This document shows, in pieces, positions 1-5,849 of a stretch of DNA of 5,995 nucleotides (position 1 is the first letter of the stretch; each line of letters opens with the position of its first letter). The DNA is taken from the NCBI GenBank assembly GCA_028293365.1, contig JAQGOX010000777.1, positions 1 through 5,995 on the forward strand, written 5' to 3'. Under the pieces are notes generated by a model. It did not search any database. It was given only the letters and a program-made list of their open reading frames with translations, and was not told where the DNA came from. A program made the position numbers and the translations under genes. Origin of the DNA: Verrucomicrobiales bacterium. GTDB taxonomy: Bacteria > Verrucomicrobiota > Verrucomicrobiia > Limisphaerales > SXQI01.

Positions 1-2
1 TG

Positions 3-113
3 GCCAACGAGTCGGCCGCCGGCGTCACGCGCATCGCGCTGGACTACCAGCTGCCGATCGCCAACGTGATCCTCACCACCGAGAACCTCGAGCGAGCAAG
101 TGGACTCCTGTAA
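3..113 (+). CDS. ribH: Lumazine synthase (RibH) internal fragment on a probably chimeric contig end
   Basis: RibH condenses 5-amino-6-ribitylamino-uracil with 3,4-dihydroxy-2-butanone 4-phosphate to give lumazine, the penultimate step of riboflavin synthesis. Frame 3 begins ANESAAGVTR and continues through PIANVILTTENLE at codons ending at base 92. These match the conserved stretch of RibH that follows the HFE/Y segment and contains the (L/V)TTEN motif; the ANES-GV-R and PIAN wording is most like Burkholderiales enzymes. All 30 codons in this part end in G or C, and bases 1-90 are 68% GC by hand count, against 46% for 101-180. After the LE the frame gives only RASGLL and a stop at 111-113, so the last 30 or so residues of a normal RibH are missing. 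The N-terminal two-thirds lie off the left edge. The homology ends at about 92-96, where the neighbouring minus-strand gene becomes recognisable. I infer a foreign scrap joined at that point, not a working gene. Confidence 0.75.
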   Translation, partial: ANESAAGVTRIALDYQLPIANVILTTENLERASGLL

Positions 114-1449
114 TCAGCAGCGCTAAAACCAGAAACGATCCGCGCAACGCCAATTTCAATTTCGAAAATCTATACTGGGGCGGGTTCTTCTCTTCCGAAG
201 GTGTCCTGAATCCGAACAACTTCCTTATTACGGCATCATCCAGTAACGGGACGCAAAGCACGATCATCAGAAGGTTGAAAAAGCCATAATTGCCGGTCAA
301 CCCGATGATCAACTGAAGCGAAGCAAATACAGTCGCACACAGAATACGGCCTCGGCGCGGTCCAAAAATAAGGAATGGCAAAGCGAGCTCGATAAAGAGC
401 ATAACGATAATTGAAACCGCGTGCCCGAAGTGCGGCATTTGATGCGCTACAAAGCCCAGCATGGTCGGCAGCGGTTGCGTCTCATAATGGAAATCCAGTG
501 CGAATAGATTCCGCCACGCGGAATCCCCGCTCCCCAGCTTTACCCAGCCCGATTCGAACATGAGGCGAAATGTCAGCCACCGGGCGAGAAATAAGGCAAT
601 GCCCGAAGGGGTATTGCCACAGCGTAAAGTGCGGCTTGCCGGTGCAAAGAAGACCGCAACCAACCCCGCCTCCAGGAGTAGATTTTCCCACTGAAAACTC
701 ATAAATAAATCGCCCGCCACGGTCATCGATAAATAGAGAATCCAAAGAAGAACGAGATTCAGCAGAGGCAAAACGCCCGCCATCAGCAGAACGGCGCAGA
801 TCATTCCTGCGATGCATTGACCCTGCAGCGAAGGGTCGCTCGCCCCGAGCCACCAGCACAGAGTTGGCATTTGATGCAAGAGTTCAAGTCCATGCATCCG
901 CTCCGCTTCAATGTGGAGAATTCGTTGAAATGGTTGAATTCCGTCGGGACCAACCAGCCCACTTACTTGTGAAACAAGGGAAACAAATGCGCACAAATAA
1001 ACCAGCCCGAGCAACCGGAGGAATAACGATCGTGTTAGATCATATTTAACCTCTTGATCCGGAAGAATCCAACGCGTGACCATCGAAAAAAACATCCGAT
1101 GCGTCGCCACAAATGCATAGGCCGCTTCGTTCAGCTTAGCAAAAAGTTTCGACCGTTGATAAAGGCGCAACAGCCATCCCCAATTAGGCCCATGCGCAAG
1201 CGACCGAAAGACTGCCTCGGCTCCATTGTAGACCAAACCATCCGTTTCGACCAATTGCACTGATCGGGAGTAATCGTCCGGCGGAATCTCCGAAAACCTT
1301 CCTGCCGCCAGAATCTCTTGTGAAGAAATATACTCAACCCGGTTTCCGGTGGCCTTTTTCCACTGCTCAATCCAACGCATGCAAAAATTGCAGTCGCCGT
1401 CGTAAATGAGCAACGGCTTGCCTGGAATTTGACTGACCTCAATTTGCAC
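73..1449 (-). CDS. DCC (DUF393) domain-lipase maturation factor fusion membrane protein, C-terminally truncated
   Basis: Residues 12-118 form a thiol-disulfide-oxidoreductase-like DCC domain, with the signature D17-G-D-C20-N-F-C23 after a beta strand (KPLLIY) and the later YNGAEAVFRSL. Residues 135-410 match the lipase maturation factor (LMF1-like) family: WENLLLEAG at 254-262, GSGDSAWRNL at 306-315, HYETQPLPT at 321-329, GNYGFFNLL at 386-394 and LLDD at 402-405. Hydrophobic segments lie near 141-163, 212-244, 343-363, 371-400 and 436-453, so it is a multi-pass inner-membrane protein. Animal LMF1 helps secreted lipases fold; the bacterial role is not established. The start is GTG (codon 1447-1449), because an in-frame TAG lies four codons upstream (1459-1461); no Shine-Dalgarno sequence is seen. 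The family normally has a further soluble C-terminal domain after the last helix. Here the frame ends in ARGSRW inside the GC-rich left edge, so roughly 150 residues appear to be missing. It lies 146 bases downstream of the esterase gene on the same strand. Confidence 0.85.
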   Translation of the reverse strand: MQIEVSQIPGKPLLIYDGDCNFCMRWIEQWKKATGNRVEYISSQEILAAGRFSEIPPDDYSRSVQLVETDGLVYNGAEAVFRSLAHGPNWGWLLRLYQRSKLFAKLNEAAYAFVATHRMFFSMVTRWILPDQEVKYDLTRSLFLRLLGLVYLCAFVSLVSQVSGLVGPDGIQPFQRILHIEAERMHGLELLHQMPTLCWWLGASDPSLQGQCIAGMICAVLLMAGVLPLLNLVLLWILYLSMTVAGDLFMSFQWENLLLEAGLVAVFFAPASRTLRCGNTPSGIALFLARWLTFRLMFESGWVKLGSGDSAWRNLFALDFHYETQPLPTMLGFVAHQMPHFGHAVSIIVMLFIELALPFLIFGPRRGRILCATVFASLQLIIGLTGNYGFFNLLMIVLCVPLLDDAVIRKLFGFRTPSEEKNPPQYRFSKLKLALRGSFLVLALLITGVHLLARGSRW

Positions 1450-1595
1450 AAAATGAGACTAGCGCAAACCGATTGATTGGCAACGGACTAGTCGTCAGAG
1501 GCACAGGAACCCTGCATCTGAACCTTGTTTTCCGGAAAAACCGACTTACGCCAACCGGCGGAAGTGATGATGCTTGCGGCTCCTTTATACGTTTA
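1450..1595 (-). other. Intergenic region between esterase and LMF genes with short dyads
   Basis: This spacer separates two co-oriented genes. Read on the minus strand after the esterase stop, it has a 4-bp stem with a 4-base loop (CGCC-GGTT-GGCG, plus 1549-1560). About 8 bases later comes a T5 run (the A-run at plus 1536-1540), then a perfect 12-base palindrome TTTTCCGGAAAA at 1528-1539. The stem is too short and too far from the T-run for a convincing intrinsic terminator, so read-through from the esterase gene into the LMF gene is possible. A weak promoter-like pair (TTGCCA, 16 bases, TAGTCT) sits just before the GTG start of the LMF gene. If it is used, the transcript would be almost leaderless, but the match is poor. 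Confidence 0.25.
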
Positions 1596-2876
1596 CTACT
1601 GCACCGCGTCGTAAATTATTTTCTTTACGCCAAACTCGGTGTCCCATTCGTAAGGCATTATCTGCTCCAACGTCACCACGATCAATTTGTCCGCCGGACT
1701 CACCCAATAATGCGTGGAGGCTGCGCCTCCCCAGCCGTACTCGCCGGCATGCCCGGCAGTATCCCATTTCGTGATCTCGGTCCGCACCGAAAACCCAAGC
1801 CCAAACCCCGTTCCGTAGCGAATCTCCTTTCCGAAATAGATTGGAAATACTTTCCCCGGAAGCTGATTGTTTGTCATTAGTTTCACTGTCTCGGCTTTTA
1901 GTATCCGGCGGCCCTCCAGCGCTCCTCCGTACTCGATCATAGTCAGGAAGCGCATGTAATCTCTCGCTGTGCTGACCAGTCCGCCGCCACCGGAAAAGAA
2001 AGTTACCGGTGCCGCAAATTTCGAGTCAGCCGGCCCTTCAATCAATTTAAGGCCATCCGGAATCCGGCTATAATTTGCCGCAAACCGATAGGTCTTTTCG
2101 ATGGGCACACTAAAACCGGTATCCCGCATTTCCAATGGATCGAAGATCGACTTCTTGAGAAACAGGTCCAACGTGTCGCCACTCGCCACTTCTATTACCC
2201 GTCCAAGGACATCAATCGCTACGGAGTAAATCCAATCACTCCCAGGATCATAAGCCAGCGGTACCTGCGAAAGCCTTTCAGCCATTTCCGCGAGATTGGT
2301 CGATGCCATTGGCTTTAGACGGGCGTAGGCGTTCGTAAGCGCTTCCGGCCCCGAACCATAGGTTAGTCCTGCCGTATGCAGCATCAAATCGCGGACCGTC
2401 ATCTGCCGGGTGGGAGCGCGCAAACCATTCGTTGTCGCTACTTTAAGATTCGCAAAACCAGGTATGTACTGGGAAACCGGGTCTCCCAGCCCGATCTTTC
2501 CTGTTTCGACCAACTGCAACGCCGCTGCCGTCGTGATCGCCTTGCTCATGGAGTAGATTCGAAAAATGGTATCCGGTTGCATTTTCTTTCCCGATTCCAG
2601 ATCCATTTTGCCATAGGAATGGAAGAAACCAATCTTCCCATTACGCGAGACCACCACGGTTCCACCCGCTATCTTGTGCTGAGAAACCTGCCCGTCCATA
2701 AATCGGTCAACCTCTTCGAGCTTCGATCTTGAAAGTCCTGCTTCAGCAGGCGGCACGACCGGGATTTCGTGCGCACAAACGCGAAAAGCAGAATAACTGA
2801 GCATTAACAGACCGGTGATAAAGGAATATGGAGCTCGCTTGTGATGAACAAAAGGCGACCAAAAGTTATTTCTCAT
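1596..2876 (-). CDS. Secreted EstB-like family VIII carboxylesterase (class C beta-lactamase-fold serine hydrolase)
   Basis: The protein has the three family VIII / EstB motifs. Numbered from the TTG at 2924, they are S125-M-S-K128 (catalytic serine and lysine, in FRIYSMSKAITT), Y233-S-V in the WIYSVAIDVLG context (general base tyrosine), and W398-G-G400 in GEYGWGGAAS, which takes the place of the KTG box of true beta-lactamases. An SGGGGLVSTARDYMRF segment at 311-326 is also typical. The enzyme is therefore expected to hydrolyse esters, or less likely beta-lactams; the substrate cannot be read from sequence. I chose ATG at 2874-2876 because it gives a signal peptide: HHKR positive region, ITGLLMLSYSAF core and likely cleavage after VCA, leaving a mature N-terminus near HEIPVVPP. 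ATG at 2886-2888 is an alternative. The TTG at 2922-2924 overlaps the likely promoter and is disfavoured. About 426 residues is close to usual length, and the frame is intact to TAG at 1596-1598. Export to periplasm or outside is inferred. Confidence 0.88.
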   Translation of the reverse strand: MRNNFWSPFVHHKRAPYSFITGLLMLSYSAFRVCAHEIPVVPPAEAGLSRSKLEEVDRFMDGQVSQHKIAGGTVVVSRNGKIGFFHSYGKMDLESGKKMQPDTIFRIYSMSKAITTAAALQLVETGKIGLGDPVSQYIPGFANLKVATTNGLRAPTRQMTVRDLMLHTAGLTYGSGPEALTNAYARLKPMASTNLAEMAERLSQVPLAYDPGSDWIYSVAIDVLGRVIEVASGDTLDLFLKKSIFDPLEMRDTGFSVPIEKTYRFAANYSRIPDGLKLIEGPADSKFAAPVTFFSGGGGLVSTARDYMRFLTMIEYGGALEGRRILKAETVKLMTNNQLPGKVFPIYFGKEIRYGTGFGLGFSVRTEITKWDTAGHAGEYGWGGAASTHYWVSPADKLIVVTLEQIMPYEWDTEFGVKKIIYDAVQ

Positions 2877-2896
2877 AAAACAGGGCATTGGGAACG

Positions 2897-2924
2897 AATC
2901 TAAAATTAAAGACAAAGCTCGCAA
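2897..2924 (-). promoter_or_regulatory. Possible sigma-70-type promoter for the esterase gene
   Basis: On the minus strand TTGCGA (plus 2919-2924) and TAGATT (plus 2897-2902) are separated by 16 bases within an AT-rich stretch. Each hexamer matches the consensus at four of six positions. Transcription would begin near 2890, giving a short leader of about 14 bases before the ATG at 2876, which supports that start over the TTG at 2924. This is a pattern match only. Confidence 0.3.
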
Positions 2925-2965
2925 TCCTCAAGCCTAACCCGCCGCACTATTCGTCCAGACGGCGC

Positions 2966-2994
2966 TTTCCCTTGCCGTTTGCAAAGGTTAAATA
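2966..2994 (+). promoter_or_regulatory. Weak candidate promoter for the cupin gene
   Basis: TTTCCC (2966-2971) and TAAATA (2989-2994) are spaced by 17 bases, about 30 bases ahead of the cupin ATG. The -10 is reasonable but the -35 is poor. The cupin and esterase genes are divergent, so some promoter must lie in this interval unless the cupin is transcribed from elsewhere. No Shine-Dalgarno sequence precedes the ATG at 3025. Confidence 0.2.
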
Positions 2995-3024
2995 CGTGGG
3001 TCATTTCCAAACCTTTTTACTGTC

Positions 3025-3378
3025 ATGCCAGCCACTAAAAACTTCGAACTGGTTCAACTGAATGAATTGCCCGGAATCAATTGTCCATGCGGCGTGGCTC
3101 AGCGGGCTTTCGCCGATTTGCCGAATTCTCCGTGCAGCGTACATTTCGTTTCCATCGAAAACGATGCCCGACGCCATTTCCATCGACAAATGACGGAGGT
3201 CTACGTAGTGCTCGAAGGAGTAGGCGGGCTCGAACTCGATGACGAATTAATTCCGGTGAAACCGCTCACAACTGTTATGATAAAGCCGGGCTGCAGGCAC
3301 CGCGCAATAGGAACATTCAAGATCCTCAATATCGCGATTCCCAAATTCGACCCCGCAGACGAATTTAGCGATCCGTGA
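3025..3378 (+). CDS. Small single-domain cupin protein
   Basis: At 117 residues this is the size of a minimal single-domain cupin. Motif 1 is H51-F-H53-R-Q-M-T-E58 followed by VLEG with G65, giving the two histidines and glutamate that bind a divalent metal. Motif 2 is P88-G-C-R-H92, giving the fourth ligand. The flanking strands (FVSIEND, GLELDDELIPV, TTVMIKPG) fit the beta-barrel. The closest general type is the mannose-6-phosphate-isomerase-like cupin group, which includes small sugar-modifying enzymes, dioxygenases and ligand sensors, so no reaction can be assigned. An extra C20-P-C22-G motif lies before the barrel, and the tail FDPADEF is typical of a cytoplasmic subgroup. There is no signal peptide. 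ATG at 3025 is the only sensible start. The gene is divergent from the esterase and 250 bases upstream of the LacI-type regulator on the same strand, so the two are probably separate units. Confidence 0.8.
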   Translation: MPATKNFELVQLNELPGINCPCGVAQRAFADLPNSPCSVHFVSIENDARRHFHRQMTEVYVVLEGVGGLELDDELIPVKPLTTVMIKPGCRHRAIGTFKILNIAIPKFDPADEFSDP

Positions 3379-3501
3379 GCAGCCAGCGAACCCAGACCAA
3401 TTGGAGCCTCAATACTTCCCTTCACGAACTTCGAAATGAGTTGGTCTCTCCCTGTGGGCGGGTCAAAACATCGTCCAGACCGGACTCTGTTTCGATGCAT
3501 T

Positions 3502-3520
3502 CGATTTCGGTATCGTTTTT
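3502..3520 (+). terminator. Very weak hairpin plus T-run after the cupin gene
   Basis: CGAT (3502-3505) and ATCG (3512-3515) can pair around a 6-base loop and are followed at once by five T residues (3516-3520). The stem has only four pairs and lies about 125 bases past the cupin stop, so this is a guess at an intrinsic terminator. The rest of 3379-3628 shows no gene I can support. It must carry the regulator's promoter, where TTGAAA at 3590-3595 could be a -35 but no good -10 follows. Confidence 0.15.
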
Positions 3521-3628
3521 CGTCTCGGGCATAGGGTGAAATGAGCAAGTGCTGGCGCTCGCAGATGAATAACCATCAACCTCCGCCCCTTGAAACTATT
3601 AAAAGCTCTGTTTAATTGAACTCGTTAA

Positions 3629-4663
3629 GTGAATGCTTCGAATACGGTGAAGATGCAGGACGTCGCCGATAAAGCGGGCGTCAGTCGTGCCGCCGTGTCG
3701 TTAGCCCTCAGAAATCATCCAAGCCTTCCGATTGAAACACGGTCACGCATTCAGTTTTTGGCGGATCAATTGGGTTACCGTCCAAATCCGCTGGTTTCAG
3801 CGTTGATGACTTACCAAAGAACGGTCAAGACGGTGCAGCCGACGGGTATGACCATCGCTTTTGTCTCAAAATTTTCCCACCGGGAGGCTTGGCGATCTTA
3901 CCTTTCGCCGGATCTGATTAGCGGTGCGGCGGAGAGTGCGGAACGCCAGGGATATCACCTTGATGAGTTCTGGATGGGGGATCTTGGGATGACCAATGAG
4001 CGTTTCTGGAAGATGATCTACCAAAGAGGCATTCGTGGAATGATCATTGCGCCTCTCCCTTCGGCTCATGGGCACCTCTCATTCAATTGGCCTCATTTTT
4101 CGGCAGTTGCGATTGGTTATACGATGGTTCGGCCGATTCTGCATCGCGTCTCAACCGATCGTTACCAAGCAATGTTGCTGGCCGTCAGGCATCTCCGCCG
4201 TCTTGGCTATCGAAGACTGGGCCTGGCGCTGGATATTAATCAGAACTCACGCGTGGACCATCAATGGGCGGCGGCGTTTCAGTGGGAACAGCAAAGGGTC
4301 GCACCCTCACAAAGAACAGAAATATTTCTTACTAAAAATGGTGATTGGACAGCAGAGACCTTTTCCAAATGGTACACTAAAAACCGCCCGGAAGTTATAC
4401 TGGGCTACGATCCTATTATTCTCCAATGGCTAAAACTGTCGGGAAAGCGGGTGCCGGAGGATTTGGGGTTTGTACATCTCTGGATTCCCGATCAGTATGG
4501 ACAATATGCCGGTCTCTACCACGCTCCTCCGGCGATCGGAGCGGCCGCTGTCGATTTCCTGATTGGCCTCTTGCAGCGAAACGAGTGCGGTATCCCGAAC
4601 CGGCCGCAAACGGTACTGCTGAATGCGACCTGGGTCGATGGCGCGTCTCTGATCCAACGGTAA
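3629..4663 (+). CDS. LacI-family (LacI/GalR) transcription regulator
   Basis: Residues 8-60 form the LacI-type DNA-binding domain: VKMQDVADKAGVSRAAVSLALRN is the helix-turn-helix, with VSRAAVS as the recognition helix, and the domain closes with LGYRPNP. Residues 73-340 are the periplasmic-binding-protein-like effector domain, seen in MTIAFVSKF, RGIRGMIIAPLP (133-144), STDRYQAMLLAVRHLRRLGY (175-194) and the closing WVDGASL. At 344 residues it is full length. Such proteins bind an operator as dimers and respond to a sugar or related ligand; neither can be named here. The segment after the DNA-binding domain, NPLVSALMTYQR, differs from the usual N-x-x-A-R-x-L hinge helix, as in many regulators I associate with Verrucomicrobia. 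The start is GTG at 3629, directly after an in-frame TAA (3626-3628). GTG 3647 or ATG 3653 would still retain the whole helix-turn-helix and are possible. No Shine-Dalgarno sequence is evident. It converges on the CBM-type gene with a 28-base gap. Confidence 0.9.
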   Translation: MNASNTVKMQDVADKAGVSRAAVSLALRNHPSLPIETRSRIQFLADQLGYRPNPLVSALMTYQRTVKTVQPTGMTIAFVSKFSHREAWRSYLSPDLISGAAESAERQGYHLDEFWMGDLGMTNERFWKMIYQRGIRGMIIAPLPSAHGHLSFNWPHFSAVAIGYTMVRPILHRVSTDRYQAMLLAVRHLRRLGYRRLGLALDINQNSRVDHQWAAAFQWEQQRVAPSQRTEIFLTKNGDWTAETFSKWYTKNRPEVILGYDPIILQWLKLSGKRVPEDLGFVHLWIPDQYGQYAGLYHAPPAIGAAAVDFLIGLLQRNECGIPNRPQTVLLNATWVDGASLIQR

Positions 4664-4675
4664 GAATAGTTGGAT
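4652..4675. terminator. Inverted repeat between convergent genes, possible bidirectional terminator
   Basis: ATCCAAC (4652-4658) and GTTGGAT (4669-4675) form a perfect 7-bp stem with a 10-base loop that includes the regulator's stop codon. The position, between two convergent stops, suits a shared terminator. Against this, only three of the seven pairs are G-C and there is no T-run on either side. Confidence 0.3.
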
Positions 4676-4691
4676 TGGCTTTGGAAAGGAC

Positions 4692-5849
4692 TTAGCGCGC
4701 GACCCTGTAGAATCGCGCCGCCTGATTCATCGGAGTAGAATACGTTCCGCCGGTCGCGACCGGACTCCACGAGCCCGCAACCGAAGCCGCTTCCTGCAAG
4801 CTCCCGCCATTCGTCCAGGTAACTGTCAACTGATTGCCGGAAATCTGAACCGAGAGCACCGGAAGCGACCCGCCCTGGGACCCGGCAGGTTCAAACCCCG
4901 ATTCGGAAGGTCCAGGATCGGTCGGGGGCGTCATGCTGCTTAATTGCAAAATGAGCGTGTCAACCGAAGTTCCATCTTCGCGTTGGCTCAACCGAACCGT
5001 GTACGTGCCGGGGTTGGAAATCGTAAAGACGGCGGGTACGTCGGCATCGGTTCCATCCACATGTTCCGGCGCCGCATAACCGGTCCAGCCCACCGGAGTC
5101 GGGTCGGTTGGATTATTGCGAAGCTGCGAGAAATCCAAAGGGAGAACCGCCGGTAGCAATCCGCCGTACCGATACCAACCGGGGTTCGGCGCGGGAAGGC
5201 GTTGATTGTCGGAAAGCAGTTCAGCGTATAGAGAATCGCTTGAACCGTCCCAGCCGATCACTCGCAGGTAGAGCTGGTACTCGCCTACAGTGGTAATCTT
5301 TACCGAATAATCTACATACGGTGCGGTCCCTACGAGGGACACGTCGTTTCCTTTGTTGCCGCCGATATCGGGCTGGCCTTGAATGAATTTATCTGCCCTG
5401 GCATTTAAATAGGACTCGTTCGTTCCACCCGCCGTGAAAGGGGCTTCATCTGGCACAATTAAAAACGGAGCCCCCCCGGAGCCATCGACTTTGGACGTGT
5501 AGTGTTCCGCTTCGATGACCGCCTGACCATCGATTTCAAGAAACTGCCCAGGTCTGACTATCAGATGACCCGCGCGGCTTGTTAGGACATCGGTGCCGGA
5601 GGTGACAACTACGCGATAGGATGATCCAAAGTCGCTCGCCTCAACCGCAGCCGTTGTATACGTAGCCTGAACCGCCCCGGCAATCGGTGAATAAACGGTA
5701 CTCTGCGGCGCCGCTTTCTGCCACTGGTAGGTGGTGTTGGCCGGTTGAGGAACTTTTACGCTGAAAGTCGCTTTTGTTCCCAACGCAACGTGCGTATCGA
5801 CCGGGTGCGCTAGAATCAATAATCCGTCCACATTTGATTCCTGCGGACC
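4692..5849 (-). CDS. Modular extracellular protein with Ig-like and CBM6/35-like domains, N-terminus missing
   Basis: Numbered from the GTG at 5829-5831, residues 5-95 form an Ig-like domain (LAHPVDTHVALGTKATFSV, YQWQK at 35-39, then YRVVVTS), without the usual disulfide cysteines. Residues 100-300 resemble a CBM6/35-type galactose-binding-like domain: AVIEAEHY at 104-111, YVDYSVKITTVGEYQLYLRV at 172-191, and a second GTYTVRLSQREDGTSVDTLIL. A Pro/Gly/Ser-rich linker (about 300-325) leads to a C-terminal module with LTVTWTNGGSLQEA and a final RFYRV, a layout frequent in Verrucomicrobia surface proteins. No catalytic domain is seen. Sugar binding at the cell surface is inferred. The GTG is probably not the true start, because the frame stays open upstream (PQESNV precedes it), a secreted protein should have a signal peptide, and several domains may be lost. 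The recognisable protein stops near 5850, where composition rises to 69% GC. The gene ends at TAA (4692-4694), convergent with the LacI-type regulator. Confidence 0.72.
   Translation of the reverse strand, partial: GPQESNVDGLLILAHPVDTHVALGTKATFSVKVPQPANTTYQWQKAAPQSTVYSPIAGAVQATYTTAAVEASDFGSSYRVVVTSGTDVLTSRAGHLIVRPGQFLEIDGQAVIEAEHYTSKVDGSGGAPFLIVPDEAPFTAGGTNESYLNARADKFIQGQPDIGGNKGNDVSLVGTAPYVDYSVKITTVGEYQLYLRVIGWDGSSDSLYAELLSDNQRLPAPNPGWYRYGGLLPAVLPLDFSQLRNNPTDPTPVGWTGYAAPEHVDGTDADVPAVFTISNPGTYTVRLSQREDGTSVDTLILQLSSMTPPTDPGPSESGFEPAGSQGGSLPVLSVQISGNQLTVTWTNGGSLQEAASVAGSWSPVATGGTYSTPMNQAARFYRVAR

Noticed and set aside
482..859. Open frame of 125 codons on the minus strand inside the LMF gene
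   Set aside because: It is the out-of-frame shadow of the LMF coding sequence. Its translation has no recognisable domain, and the other frame has clear family motifs.
73..1449. Truncation of the LMF gene as a natural pseudogene
   Set aside because: The break coincides with a sharp composition change and a different gene in another frame at the very edge of the window, and the rest of the frame is intact. An assembly join explains it better.
1596..2924. TTG at 2922-2924 as esterase start, or the gene as a true beta-lactamase resistance gene
   Set aside because: The TTG overlaps the best promoter match and would bury the signal peptide behind 16 extra residues. The third motif is W-G-G rather than K-T-G, which points to a family VIII esterase.
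2951..3480. Identical 10-mer TCGTCCAGAC at 2951-2960 and 3471-3480, flanking the cupin gene, as a possible operator pair
   Set aside because: In 6 kb about 17 pairs of identical 10-mers are expected by chance, the word is not palindromic and the flanks do not match.
3201..3548. Minus-strand open frame of 115 codons opposite the cupin gene
   Set aside because: Its translation is low complexity (a long serine run followed by proline-rich sequence) and lies opposite the conserved cupin motifs, so it is an antisense shadow.
3541..3615. Short 24-codon ATG frame (begins MSKCWRSQ) upstream of the LacI-type regulator, possible leader peptide
   Set aside because: It has only a weak GGGTG before the ATG, no attenuator-type hairpins after it and no resemblance to known leaders. 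A frame this short is expected by chance.
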